Shown: one piece after another, positions 42,605-51,563 of the stretch
Layout of the letters: every line of letters begins with the position of its first letter
Position numbering within the stretch: the stretch's first letter is position 1
Assembly (NCBI RefSeq): GCF_028421645.1
Contig: NZ_CP116887.1
Location: 2,358,001 to 2,422,000 of the forward strand
Length of the DNA stretch: 64,000 nucleotides
Reading direction: 5' to 3'
DNA from: Aneurinibacillus sp. Ricciae_BoGa-3
GTDB taxonomy: Bacteria; Bacillota; Bacilli; Aneurinibacillales; Aneurinibacillaceae
The notes under the pieces: model-generated
Told to the model about the DNA's origin: nothing
Database searches by the model: none
The model's input: only the letters and a program-made list of their open reading frames with translations
Translations under genes and position numbers: made by a program

Positions 42605-43399
42605 ATGGCTTATAAGCCACCAAAAGAAATTGCAGAAACCGCCGCTCACAGTGGGATTAAGAAAGCAAACATGTCGGTGTCAACGATGCTTGTACTGGGT
42701 TTTCTTGCCGGCGCATTCATTGCTATTGGTTTTTTGTTAGATATTCGTACAACGGGCAACCTTCCAAAAGCATGGGGAAGCTTTGGAGCCTTTTTGGGTG
42801 GGGCGGTATTCCCAGTAGGACTCATGCTGGTCATTATTGCAGGCGGTGAACTGTTAACCGGAAACATGATGGCCGTTCCTATCGCGGTTCTTTCCCGGCG
42901 TGCTACAGGGATTCAGCTGGTACGCAACTGGTTCTGGATTACAATTGGTAATTTTATAGGCTCTATATTTGTAGCCTACTTTTTTGGCCATGTGGTCGGT
43001 TTAACCGAGGCTGGTCCTTTTCTAGCGAAAACCGTTTCAATCGCCCAGGGCAAGCTGCACGATAATTTCATCCAGGCATTCTTCTCAGGTATAGGCTGCA
43101 ACTGGCTGGTGGCCTTGGCTGTATGGATGGCCTATGGAGCAGAGGACGTGGGGGGAAAGATTCTTGGCATTTGGTTTCCGATTATGGCCTTTGTCGCGAT
43201 TGGTTTTCAGCATATAGTGGCCAACATGTTTGTTATTCCGGCGGCTATTTTTGCAGGAAAAGCAACCTGGATCGACTATTTGGCCAACTTTGTACCTGTG
43301 TATCTTGGAAATGCTGTCGGAGGAGCCATTTTTGTAGGTGCAGTCTACTGGTACAGCTATTTACGGGACGTCTCTGAAACGAAGGTCGATAACCATTAA
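42605..43399 (+). CDS. Formate/nitrite transporter family channel (copy 2)
   Basis: The 264-residue protein is very close to copy 1 (37869-38684). Conserved stretches include TGNLPKAWGSFGAFLGGAVF, GGELLTGNMMAVPIAVLSRR and GFQHIVANMFVIPAAIFAGK. Six helices and the pore histidine are retained. It differs mainly at the termini, with a shorter polar tail. AGGAGGGAAGG precedes the start. Two paralogues 4 kb apart suggest local duplication followed by divergence, perhaps with different expression or substrate preference. Confidence 0.9.
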   Translation: MAYKPPKEIAETAAHSGIKKANMSVSTMLVLGFLAGAFIAIGFLLDIRTTGNLPKAWGSFGAFLGGAVFPVGLMLVIIAGGELLTGNMMAVPIAVLSRRATGIQLVRNWFWITIGNFIGSIFVAYFFGHVVGLTEAGPFLAKTVSIAQGKLHDNFIQAFFSGIGCNWLVALAVWMAYGAEDVGGKILGIWFPIMAFVAIGFQHIVANMFVIPAAIFAGKATWIDYLANFVPVYLGNAVGGAIFVGAVYWYSYLRDVSETKVDNH

Positions 43400-43411
43400 G
43401 AGGAAAGTGCC

Positions 43412-43445
43412 AAAGTCACCCAATTATGCGGTGACTATTTTTTAT
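43412..43445 (+). terminator. Terminator after FNT copy 2
   Basis: AGTCACC and GGTGACT flank CAATTATGC, followed by ATTTTTTAT. Confidence 0.8.
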
Positions 43446-43471
43446 GTACGCCCAAAAACACCCGATAAGCA

Positions 43472-43500
43472 TTGACAAACTTTACATAAAAGATTATTCT
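43472..43500 (+). promoter_or_regulatory. Promoter of the cobalamin-regulated operon
   Basis: TTGACA at 43472-43477 and TATTCT at 43495-43500 with 17-bp spacing. The riboswitch begins about 40 bp downstream. Confidence 0.75.
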
Positions 43501-43549
43501 CGTAAAGAAAAATTAAATAGGTTGCTTTTCGGTAACGGTATCATTGCTT

Positions 43550-43740
43550 TTACAATGATAGTACGTTTTAAAAGGGAAATCGGTGTAAATCCGATACGGT
43601 CCCGCCACTGTAATGCTGACATTTGTTTTGATAGTATCCACTGGTCATAGACTGGGAAGGAGAAAACAAATGGGGGAAGCAAAGTCAGGAGACCTGCCGA
43701 GAGGAGAACACGTAGACCTACGGGGAGATAGGGAGGTGTA
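43550..43740 (+). promoter_or_regulatory. Cobalamin (B12) riboswitch
   Basis: The core is clear: AAAAGGGAA followed by the CGGTGTAAATCCG hairpin, TCCCGCCACTGTAA (B12 box and junction), then AAGTCAGGAGACCTGCC, which contains the L5/J6-3 region. The order and spacing match class I cobalamin riboswitches. With ligand bound, the terminator at 43777-43812 should form, so the downstream genes are expressed when cobalamin is scarce. This ties the surface protein and ECF transporter to B12 supply. Confidence 0.95.
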
Positions 43741-43776
43741 GTTTTTTGTAATGAAAACCACACAGATTTTTTAGTG

Positions 43777-43812
43777 CCCTCTATCAAAATGGATAGAGGG
43801 TTTTGTATTTTT
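43777..43812 (+). terminator. Riboswitch-linked terminator
   Basis: CCCTCTATC and GATAGAGGG flank AAAATG, followed by TTTTGTATTTTTG. It lies between the riboswitch and the first gene's start, as expected for transcriptional control. Confidence 0.85.
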
Positions 43813-43887
43813 GTACATACTTGCCAATAAAATTTACTTTGTAAAGCCTCACGTCAACCAGGTTTCTTAAAAAGGGAGAAAAGATTT

Positions 43888-46800
43888 ATGCATAGGTCGA
43901 GCCATTTTCAACTATTTCTAAAATGTTTTTTGGCAATATTCTTTCTTACTCAAACATTTGGGATAACTGGAAGCCGAGTATTTGCAGATACATCGGCGGT
44001 CCCCACTCCTGATCCAAATAGTACGACGACACCTGACTCCATAGCAGTCACGACAACGACAGATGATTCGATAACCATTAAGCAGGAGGTTGCAGCACAG
44101 CTCCCTTTATCAGCTACTGCCTATACCAAGGCTACAGGTAGTTCAGATTATCAATGGGTGCCTGTAGCGCGATATTTAGCGAACCTCAAGCCGACATCCG
44201 ATTATACTTCCTGGCTTTCTGGTATAAAAAAAGACACTGCGGGTACGGATATATATCCGAAGGAGCTGACTTCTCTCACTACCCTTGAAAAAACGCTTAT
44301 GGGTGTGACTTCAACAGGCAACGATGCCACAAACATTAATGGAGTAAACCTGATTGAAAAGTTGTATTCTCAATCAGTTATCACTGATGGAAACTCGCTT
44401 GGCACCGTGATCTATGGGTTGCTTGCGCTGGATGCTAAACCGTATGTTGTTCCGCAGGATGCCATGACTACGCAGAGCCAACTGGTCCAAAGCATTCTGG
44501 CTGCACAGCTTCCAAGTGGCGGCTGGGGATTTGTAACACTTGATCAGTCAACTTGGAAAGCCGCAAATTACGACAGTTCTACATGGAAGTTCCTAGGATA
44601 CCGTTCTGCTACTGATTATGACTTCAGCACAGACATGACAGGTATGGCTTTGACTGCTTTGGCCCCTTATCAAGCGAATCCTCAGGTGCAACAGGCGATC
44701 GAGAGAGCCGTAAAACTTCTTCAAACGAATGGTGACATGACGAACTGCAACAGCTTAGCCCAGATGATCATTGGGTTATGCTCAGTCCATGTGGATCCTA
44801 CCACCTTTAATGATACCAACCTTGTCCAAAAGTTGCTCGCTTTTGCAGGGCAGGATGGTCTGTTTAAATATAACAATGCGGCAGCTGCTACTGATTCATT
44901 TTCCACACAGGATGCCATTGGCGCCTTAGCTGCTTATTTAAAATATGCAAATGGCTCCGGCAACAGTACAGAAACGATTTATTACGCCATGAAGGGGCCA
45001 GGCACGCAATCGGATTCCTTTCCTTCCGCAGTTGGCGGACAGGCAGGCGCTCCCATCACCCCACAGGGACAAAAGGTAACAGTCTACGTAACCGGATACC
45101 AGGGTCAGCCCATTTTACCGGCATCATCGGTTGATCTACAGCCGAACAGTACGCCATATTCCGTTCTTATCGCTGCTATGGGAAGCGGAAACGTGTCAGC
45201 CGATGGGAGTGGAGGCAGTGTGTATGTTAAATCCATCGGCGGGCTAGCTGAATTTGACAAAGGCCCCTTAAGCGGCTGGATGTATACCGTGAATGGGCAA
45301 TTTACTAGCGTCGGAGCAGGAAGCTACCCGTTAAAGAACGGGGATACCGTACAGTGGATTTACACAGCGGACGGCGGCAAGGATGCGGGTGCGCCTTCTA
45401 GCAGCTCAACCGGAACGGACAGTAAAACATCTGCACAGCCAGACGCAAGCGTAGTAGAAGCGATTAACAGCGTTCCGCTTCCAGTTGATAATACAAAACC
45501 GGTCGACCAAGTTAGCCATACGGTGGTAGTACAACAAGTGGAAAATCGTATGACAGCTGATCAGGCAGAAAATATAAAACAGACAGTAACGGATAACTCC
45601 GTTAATATTTCTCAAGCAAGTACTCCTACTGCTGACCAGTCGCTTAGCGACGGGGCAAAAGAAGTGCAGGTATTTATTCCACAGAATGCGCTGTCCGATG
45701 TTAAAACGATTTCGGTGAAGGAAGAGCGCGCACAGCCAGAACGTAAAGAGCTGCTCTCTTCTATTTATGATTTCGAGCCGAATGGAACGCATTTTGCCAA
45801 GCCGATTTCTATTACTGTTAAGGTGCCGCTCGAAGTGCAGGATTTATCACAAGTAGCACTGGCTTGGCTGGATGAAGCAACAAACAAGTGGGTGCCAATC
45901 CCCGCTGTACTCAATGCAAAAACAGGCGAAGTAACAGGGCAAGTTAACCATTTCACCCAGTTTGCCGTGATTAATCGCTCCGCATTATCCCCGCAAATTG
46001 ACGTGGGACAGGCCATGCAAGCTGCAGGGCAATATATTTTAAAAGGCACCAATATATCAGACTGGGCAGCCTTTGCTCTTTCCCGGGCAGGCATTCCCGT
46101 ACCAGCGAACTACCTGGATGATTTGAAAAAAACGCTGCAGCAAAAAAATGGCGCTTTGCGCAATATTACGGATTACGAGCGGATGGTACTCGGCGTTTTG
46201 GCTGCATCGGGTGATCCATTAAATGTGAGCGGCTATAATTTAATAGAAAAAATTTATACGAACAGCCGCCTCACCTCTCAGGGAACAAACGGGGTCATTT
46301 TTGCTTTAATTGCTCTCGACAGTAACGGCTACCAGGTACCTGATAAGGCGTTATGGAATCAGGCAAAATTAGTAGACTGGCTGATAAAAAATCAAAACGC
46401 AGATGGCGGTTGGTCATTGGTGGCCGGCGACAAAAGCGATCTGGATTTAACCTCCATGACGCTCGCAGCACTTGCACCTTACCAACAGCAGCCAGAGGTT
46501 AAGAAGGCTGTGGACGCTGCGCTTGAATGGCTGACTACTTCCGGCAGCCAGCCTATGGACAACAGCGAGAGCATTGCACAGGAAATTCAGGGATTAGCAG
46601 CGGTTGGCAGCAATCCAGCGGATGCAAAGTTCAATCGGGCAGGCAAAAACTTAATCGCGAGCTTACTCCAGTTCCAGCAGCAGGATGGCGGGTTTGTTCA
46701 CCAGGCTGGTCAGAAATCAGATCCAATTGCGACAGAGCAGGCGCTGGCGGCTCTTAATGCCTATCAATCCTTTATAAAAGGCACAGGCTCTATCTACCAA

Positions 46801-47406
46801 TTCACTAAAAAACCGGATGCTGCAATACCGGATTCCAGCAAGCCTGTTTCCAGTAAACCAGATTCTAGCTACACGGATGCCGATCAAATTGCATCCTGGG
46901 CGCTTTCCAGTGTGCTGCAGGCCAAACAGCTGAAGCTTATGCAGGGCAGCAACGGGGCCTTTGCTCCGAAACATGCGATAACACGTGCGGAATTTACCAA
47001 AGTGATCGTGAACCTGTTAAATGAAAAAGAATCAAGCGGACGACAGGTCATCTTCGGTGATGTGAAGCCAGGAAGCTGGTACTATGGAAGTGTTATGACA
47101 GCGAGAGCGAAAGGGCTCATTAGCGGAATTTCTGGCACGGCCTTTGGGCCTGACCAACCGATAACAAGAGAACAGGCAGCGGCAATTATTGCGAAAGCAT
47201 GGCATATGGCACCGCAGAAAATCGTGGTGTCCTTTAAAGACTGGAGCCAGATCGATGCCTACGCCATGCCAGCCATTCAAGCTTTATACAAGCGCGGAAT
47301 TATGGTCGGAGACAATGGAAGTTTTAATCCGCGCGGCAAGGTAACAAGGGAAATGGCCGCTGTGCTGGCCGTTAAACTCTATAATTCAAGCAAACCTTAT
47401 AAATAA
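43888..47406 (+). CDS. SLH-anchored transcobalamin-like surface protein
   Basis: The 1172-residue secreted protein has a signal peptide (cut near VFADTSA, about 34). Toroid 1 (about 85-360) has prenyltransferase-like alpha/alpha repeats such as SGGWGFV. A DUF4430 domain (about 396-501) contains GPLSGWMYTVNG. A ZU5-like beta domain lies at about 589-694. Toroid 2 (705-964) repeats the NLIEKIY and DGGWSLV patterns, and three SLH modules (994-1172, ITRAEFTK, ITREQAAA, VTREMAAV) finish the chain. Toroid plus DUF4430 is the architecture of vertebrate transcobalamin and intrinsic factor, which hold B12 between the two. With the B12 riboswitch upstream and an ECF importer downstream, surface capture of cobalamin is the best reading. 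Cobalamin binding itself is inferred. Confidence 0.82.
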   Translation: MHRSSHFQLFLKCFLAIFFLTQTFGITGSRVFADTSAVPTPDPNSTTTPDSIAVTTTTDDSITIKQEVAAQLPLSATAYTKATGSSDYQWVPVARYLANLKPTSDYTSWLSGIKKDTAGTDIYPKELTSLTTLEKTLMGVTSTGNDATNINGVNLIEKLYSQSVITDGNSLGTVIYGLLALDAKPYVVPQDAMTTQSQLVQSILAAQLPSGGWGFVTLDQSTWKAANYDSSTWKFLGYRSATDYDFSTDMTGMALTALAPYQANPQVQQAIERAVKLLQTNGDMTNCNSLAQMIIGLCSVHVDPTTFNDTNLVQKLLAFAGQDGLFKYNNAAAATDSFSTQDAIGALAAYLKYANGSGNSTETIYYAMKGPGTQSDSFPSAVGGQAGAPITPQGQKVTVYVTGYQGQPILPASSVDLQPNSTPYSVLIAAMGSGNVSADGSGGSVYVKSIGGLAEFDKGPLSGWMYTVNGQFTSVGAGSYPLKNGDTVQWIYTADGGKDAGAPSSSSTGTDSKTSAQPDASVVEAINSVPLPVDNTKPVDQVSHTVVVQQVENRMTADQAENIKQTVTDNSVNISQASTPTADQSLSDGAKEVQVFIPQNALSDVKTISVKEERAQPERKELLSSIYDFEPNGTHFAKPISITVKVPLEVQDLSQVALAWLDEATNKWVPIPAVLNAKTGEVTGQVNHFTQFAVINRSALSPQIDVGQAMQAAGQYILKGTNISDWAAFALSRAGIPVPANYLDDLKKTLQQKNGALRNITDYERMVLGVLAASGDPLNVSGYNLIEKIYTNSRLTSQGTNGVIFALIALDSNGYQVPDKALWNQAKLVDWLIKNQNADGGWSLVAGDKSDLDLTSMTLAALAPYQQQPEVKKAVDAALEWLTTSGSQPMDNSESIAQEIQGLAAVGSNPADAKFNRAGKNLIASLLQFQQQDGGFVHQAGQKSDPIATEQALAALNAYQSFIKGTGSIYQFTKKPDAAIPDSSKPVSSKPDSSYTDADQIASWALSSVLQAKQLKLMQGSNGAFAPKHAITRAEFTKVIVNLLNEKESSGRQVIFGDVKPGSWYYGSVMTARAKGLISGISGTAFGPDQPITREQAAAIIAKAWHMAPQKIVVSFKDWSQIDAYAMPAIQALYKRGIMVGDNGSFNPRGKVTREMAAVLAVKLYNSSKPYK

Positions 47407-47420
47407 ATATTCGAAGAGAT

Positions 47421-47453
47421 GAAGAGCCGCAGATGAATCTCCGGCTCTTTTTT
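47421..47453 (+). terminator. Internal terminator within the cobalamin operon
   Basis: AAGAGCCG and CGGCTCTT form an eight-base stem with a 12-base loop, followed by TTTTTTCTC. It lies between the surface protein and the lipoprotein genes, with no obvious new promoter after it. Confidence 0.8.
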
Positions 47454-47473
47454 CTCAGGTAGGAGGAAATAGG

Positions 47474-48223
47474 ATGTCAAATTGGAAAACGCTTGTTTTC
47501 GGATGTGCTCTGATCACCGGTTTACTTAGCGGTTGCAGCGGTCCCGCTTCAACTTCTCAACAAAGTGGGGCATCTTCTGCACCAGCTGTTCAGCAGGCGT
47601 CCAGTTCAGACAACGGTACGCAGACTGTCAACTCTAGTACCGCGGTGAGCGAGACACAGCCCGGCAAATTGGCAAAGCCAGGGCAGTTAAGCCAACCAGA
47701 AGCAAACACCAAAACGGTGGAACAAAAGAAGGCCCCGGTAACAGCTTCTGCTGCTGCCCATACAGCGGCTGCTACACCTACATCCACCTCTACACCACAG
47801 GCTAAGGTATCCAGTGAATCATCGGACGCGCCCAAACCGGTGACCCAGGCAGCCGCATATCACAATCAAACGGTACCGGTTTCACCGGTAGTCACACTCC
47901 AGATCATAGGTGACAAACAGCATTCGGCGATTCTGCCGGTTCAATCGGTCATGGTGAAAGATGGCGATACGGTGCTAGACATTTTGACGCGCTGTTTAAA
48001 GCAAAACAATATGCAATATGAATACAGCGGAGCCCTGTCTACCGCTTATATAAAAGGAATTGACAATCTGTATGAATTTGATGATGGACCCAAAAGCGGT
48101 TGGATGTTTAAAGTGAATAGCAGATTCAGCGATAAAAGTGCGGGGAGCTATCGCGTCAAAGCGGGCGACTCCATTGTCTGGATGTATACGATGGATTCTG
48201 GAAAAGACATTGGAGCCAAGTGA
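47474..48223 (+). CDS. DUF4430 lipoprotein, probable membrane-proximal cobalamin binder
   Basis: The 249-residue protein has a lipoprotein signal (LLSGC, lipidated Cys21). A Ser/Thr/Ala/Pro-rich linker (22-135) spans the wall. The C-terminal DUF4430 domain (about 140-249) contains YEFDDGPKSGWMFKVNS and VWMYTMDSGKD, clearly homologous to the same domain in the upstream surface protein (EFDKGPLSGWMYTVNG). It may accept cobalamin from the wall protein and pass it to the ECF transporter. GGTAGGAGGAAA precedes the start, and ecfT starts 10 bp after its stop. Confidence 0.85.
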   Translation: MSNWKTLVFGCALITGLLSGCSGPASTSQQSGASSAPAVQQASSSDNGTQTVNSSTAVSETQPGKLAKPGQLSQPEANTKTVEQKKAPVTASAAAHTAAATPTSTSTPQAKVSSESSDAPKPVTQAAAYHNQTVPVSPVVTLQIIGDKQHSAILPVQSVMVKDGDTVLDILTRCLKQNNMQYEYSGALSTAYIKGIDNLYEFDDGPKSGWMFKVNSRFSDKSAGSYRVKAGDSIVWMYTMDSGKDIGAK

Positions 48224-48232
48224 GGAACAAAA

Positions 48233-49114
48233 ATGAGACCGGGATATCCATTTCTGCATCCTTTTACGATTTTGTTTTACTTCATGGGCTATGCTCTATT
48301 AAGCATCGTGCTCCTGCATCCCATTTATCTGATAACCGGTATTCTGGGAATTATCTTAATCAACTACAGCATTGATCGCACCCGTTTTCTGCGCGGATTC
48401 CTTCCATTCTATTTACTAACCGGGGTAACGATCGCGCTTGTTAATCCGCTGTTTACCCATCGCGGCAGACATATCCTATTTTACTTTCTTAATCAGCCGA
48501 TAACGGCTGAATCGGTCATGTATGGGATAACGATGATGCTTTCTTTATTAAATATTCTTATCTGCTCTGCAGCGTATAACCAGGAAATGACTTCAGGGAA
48601 ATTCTTATTTCTTTTTTCTCGTGCCTTTCAAAAGACGGGCCTGTTGCTTATGCTGTCGATCCGGTTTGTACCCTTGTTCAAACGGCGGATGGAAGAGATA
48701 CGGACCGTGCAAATGACAAGAGATATCAATCCGCTCGAAGGCAGGCTGCGCAAGCGAATAAAAGATGCGACGGTTCTTATTCAGATTCTGATAACCTGGT
48801 CATTGGAAGAAGCGTTGCAAACGGCTGATTCCATGAAAGCGAGAGGATATGGAATGGATAACAGACGGGGAAGTTACATGCCTTATCGTATGCGCAGCCA
48901 GGATTTTCTAACCCTTGGCCTGTTGCTCGTTTCTGGCGGTGTGTGTATAGGCGGATGGCTTCATGGATATGGAACGCTGGCTATATATCCGAGCCTTGAG
49001 TGGCACCCCTTTACACACACCCAATGGATCATCTATTGTTCTTTTATCTTATTTATGGTGACCCCTCTATTGATAAAAGGAAAAGAGGCGCAAAAATGGA
49101 AATTCTGGAATTAA
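48233..49114 (+). CDS. ecfT: ECF transporter T component
   Basis: The 293-residue integral membrane protein has about six helices. It contains the EcfT coupling-helix motif MKARGYG near 205 and the preceding QMTRDINPLEGR region, which contact the ATPases. It matches CbiQ/EcfT scaffolds. Its 3' end overlaps the ATPase gene by 19 bp. The operon encodes its own T and A components, so this is a dedicated (group I-like) ECF system and not a shared one. Confidence 0.88.
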   Translation: MRPGYPFLHPFTILFYFMGYALLSIVLLHPIYLITGILGIILINYSIDRTRFLRGFLPFYLLTGVTIALVNPLFTHRGRHILFYFLNQPITAESVMYGITMMLSLLNILICSAAYNQEMTSGKFLFLFSRAFQKTGLLLMLSIRFVPLFKRRMEEIRTVQMTRDINPLEGRLRKRIKDATVLIQILITWSLEEALQTADSMKARGYGMDNRRGSYMPYRMRSQDFLTLGLLLVSGGVCIGGWLHGYGTLAIYPSLEWHPFTHTQWIIYCSFILFMVTPLLIKGKEAQKWKFWN

Positions 49115-50787
49115 AAAATGTATCCTTTTCCTATCCGGATGGAACAGCAGCTATCAAAAATGTCACGGTTCACATTCAACCTGGAGAATTCATTGTGGTG
49201 GCCGGATCCTCCGGTTCAGGCAAATCCACCCTGCTCAAACTAATCAAAAAAGAAATCCAGCCCGTCGGCGTTCTGGAAGGCGAAATCTCTTATAAGGGCG
49301 TGCCGCTCAATGAACAGCATCCCCAGCGATTAGCGGAAGAAATGGGCATGATTTTTCAGGATCCGGAGAATCAAATTGTGATGGACGAAGTCTGGCAGGA
49401 GCTTGCCTTTGGCCTGGAAAACATGGGGCTTCACACGGGTGAAATTCGTAAGCGAGTTGCGGAGATGGCCAATTTCTTTGGCATGGAGAGTCTCCTTGCG
49501 CGTAAAACACATGAATTATCAGGCGGGCAAAAACAGATGGTAAATCTTGCTTCTGTGCTGTTGATGCAGCCCAAAATCCTGTTGCTGGACGAGCCTACAG
49601 CGCAACTCGATCCGATTGCGGCAAAAGAGTTTCTGCAAATCATTCAGCGGTTAAATGAAGAACTGGGCATGACTATTGTGCTGGTTGAGCATCGCCTGGA
49701 GGAGGTTATGCCGCTTGCTGACCGTGTCTTTCTAATGAAAGATGGCGCGCTTGCTTACCAAGGTAAATCGGCGGATGTGATGGATGCAATCTGGCAGGTC
49801 CAGGATGAACTGTTCATGCCTTATGTGCCATCTATTGCAAAACTCTACCTAACGATGCAAGATCAGGAGCTCATTACACCGTCGTCGGCGAGCGAGATCC
49901 CCTTGTCTGTAAAAGAGGGAAGACAGTGGCTTCATCAAAGTTTAGCTGATGCATTCGTACAGGATTATGATTTACATACCGAACGTCAAAAGAAATCTCC
50001 AAAAGCCCAGCCGAATCTTCTTGAAATAAAAGATGTGATCTTTGAATACGAACGTAAAGGGCAGCCTGTTTTATCCCAATTGAACCTAACATTGAGAAAG
50101 CAAGACTTCCTCGCTGTTGTAGGCGGGAATGGGGCCGGGAAGACAACTTTGCTAAAAGTTGCTGCAGGCCTCTTAACCCCGCATAAAGGAGGCGTACGAT
50201 TCAGAGGGGAGAAAATCAAGCGAATCCCATTAACGGACCGTTACCGCTTTATCGGGTATCTAGCCCAAAATCCCAAGCTGTATTTTGTACATGATACGGT
50301 GGAAAGGGAACTACATTACATTGTGGAACGTTATAAGCTTACAGAAGCAGACTATCAACCGATTATGAAGAAGCTCGGGATTGAGCAAATTCTCACGAAA
50401 CACCCTTACGACTGCAGCGGCGGGGAACAGCAAAAGGCCGCACTAGCAGGGTTGCTTCTGACAAAGCCCGAACTTCTGTTATTGGATGAACCGACTAAAG
50501 GTTTAGACCCGGTATCTAAAGAGGAATTGGCCCAGATTCTCCAGAAATTAAGGTTGAGTGGCATCTCGATTATGATGGTTACTCACGATTTGGAATTTGC
50601 CGCCCGCTATGCAACCCGTTGTGCCTTGTTATTCGAGGGAGCGATTACAGCCGAAGGAACCCCACAGGAGTTTTTTCAGGGCAGCTTTTTCTATACCACC
50701 GTGATAAACCGGATTTTTCGGCACATCATGCCCTCTGCCATTACATTTGAGGAGGTACTTGATCGGTGGCATCATACCGTCTCCTAA
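49096..50787 (+). CDS. Fused double ECF ATPase (EcfA-EcfA')
   Basis: ATG at 49096 gives 563 residues with two ABC domains. Domain 1 has GSSGSGKST, LSGGQKQ and LLLDEPTAQLD. Domain 2 (from about 305) has GGNGAGKTT, CSGGEQQKAA and LLLDEPTKGLD. Both sites look complete. Fusion of the two nucleotide-binding domains is common in dedicated ECF cassettes such as the Firmicutes YkoD type. It hydrolyses ATP to tumble the S component and release substrate inside. It overlaps ecfT upstream and the S gene downstream by 22 bp. Confidence 0.92.
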   Translation: MEILELKNVSFSYPDGTAAIKNVTVHIQPGEFIVVAGSSGSGKSTLLKLIKKEIQPVGVLEGEISYKGVPLNEQHPQRLAEEMGMIFQDPENQIVMDEVWQELAFGLENMGLHTGEIRKRVAEMANFFGMESLLARKTHELSGGQKQMVNLASVLLMQPKILLLDEPTAQLDPIAAKEFLQIIQRLNEELGMTIVLVEHRLEEVMPLADRVFLMKDGALAYQGKSADVMDAIWQVQDELFMPYVPSIAKLYLTMQDQELITPSSASEIPLSVKEGRQWLHQSLADAFVQDYDLHTERQKKSPKAQPNLLEIKDVIFEYERKGQPVLSQLNLTLRKQDFLAVVGGNGAGKTTLLKVAAGLLTPHKGGVRFRGEKIKRIPLTDRYRFIGYLAQNPKLYFVHDTVERELHYIVERYKLTEADYQPIMKKLGIEQILTKHPYDCSGGEQQKAALAGLLLTKPELLLLDEPTKGLDPVSKEELAQILQKLRLSGISIMMVTHDLEFAARYATRCALLFEGAITAEGTPQEFFQGSFFYTTVINRIFRHIMPSAITFEEVLDRWHHTVS

Positions 50788-51563
50788 CCGTAACCATTTT
50801 GGCTGCAGGCCTGCTTGTTTTATCCCTTGCTTCCTTATACATGGCGGACCAGTACTTGCTGCTCAGCTTTGTTATCATCCTTCTGTCTATTGTCCCCTTC
50901 TATGTCCGGTTTGAATTGCGGAGCCTGGATACAAGAGAAATTGTACTGCTTGCCATTTTATCAGCGGTTGCCGCAGTCAGCCGCATTCCATTCGCTGCCA
51001 TACCAAATGTAAAACCGGTTACTTTTATTATCATTGCCTGTGCGATGGTGTTTGGTGCGGAAGCAGGATTTATTATCGGGTCAACAGCGGCTCTCGTCTC
51101 CAACATATTTTTTGGGCAGGGGCCATGGACTCCCTGGCAGATGTTCGCCTGGGGAATGGTAGGCTTTATTACGGGCATGTTGAAAGACTTGCGCTGGTTG
51201 TCCCATCGCTGGTGTCTGGCGCTTTATGGGTTTATATGGGGTTTTGTATTTGACTGGTTTATGAATATATCGGTTATAATCGGGTTTATAAAAGAATTAA
51301 CATGGGGAATGATTATAGCTTCATATGTGACCAGTTTTTATTTTGACCTGGCCCATGCCTGCTCCAATGCACTCTTTCTGTACTTATTCGGGTCCAGCTG
51401 GATAAAAATTCTCCAGCGTTTTAAAGTCAAATATGGGCTTTTGCGGACGGAGCAACAACCGGGGCTAGCCAAGAATCGTGCGCATTTGAGCAGACGCAAT
51501 CCCTCCGGTCAGCTGCTGGCTGAAAACAGGAACAAAGAGAGGATTAAACATGATTATCAATGA
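50766..51563 (+). CDS. ECF transporter S component, probable cobalamin specificity (CbrT-like)
   Basis: GTG at 50766 follows GAGGAGGT with nine-base spacing. The 265-residue protein has six or seven helices. AIPNVKPVTFIIIACAMVFG and ALVSNIFFGQGPWTPWQMFA are conserved in CbrT-type S components, the family shown to import cobalamin and cobinamide in Lactobacillus. Combined with the B12 riboswitch, cobalamin is the expected substrate. A hydrophilic tail of about 45 residues follows the last helix. It overlaps the IF-3-like gene by 14 bp (ATGATTATCAATGA). Confidence 0.85.
   Translation: MASYRLLTVTILAAGLLVLSLASLYMADQYLLLSFVIILLSIVPFYVRFELRSLDTREIVLLAILSAVAAVSRIPFAAIPNVKPVTFIIIACAMVFGAEAGFIIGSTAALVSNIFFGQGPWTPWQMFAWGMVGFITGMLKDLRWLSHRWCLALYGFIWGFVFDWFMNISVIIGFIKELTWGMIIASYVTSFYFDLAHACSNALFLYLFGSSWIKILQRFKVKYGLLRTEQQPGLAKNRAHLSRRNPSGQLLAENRNKERIKHDYQ

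Noticed and set aside
43444..43650. 68-residue frame before the surface protein gene
   Set aside because: It lies over the promoter and cobalamin riboswitch, which explain the sequence.
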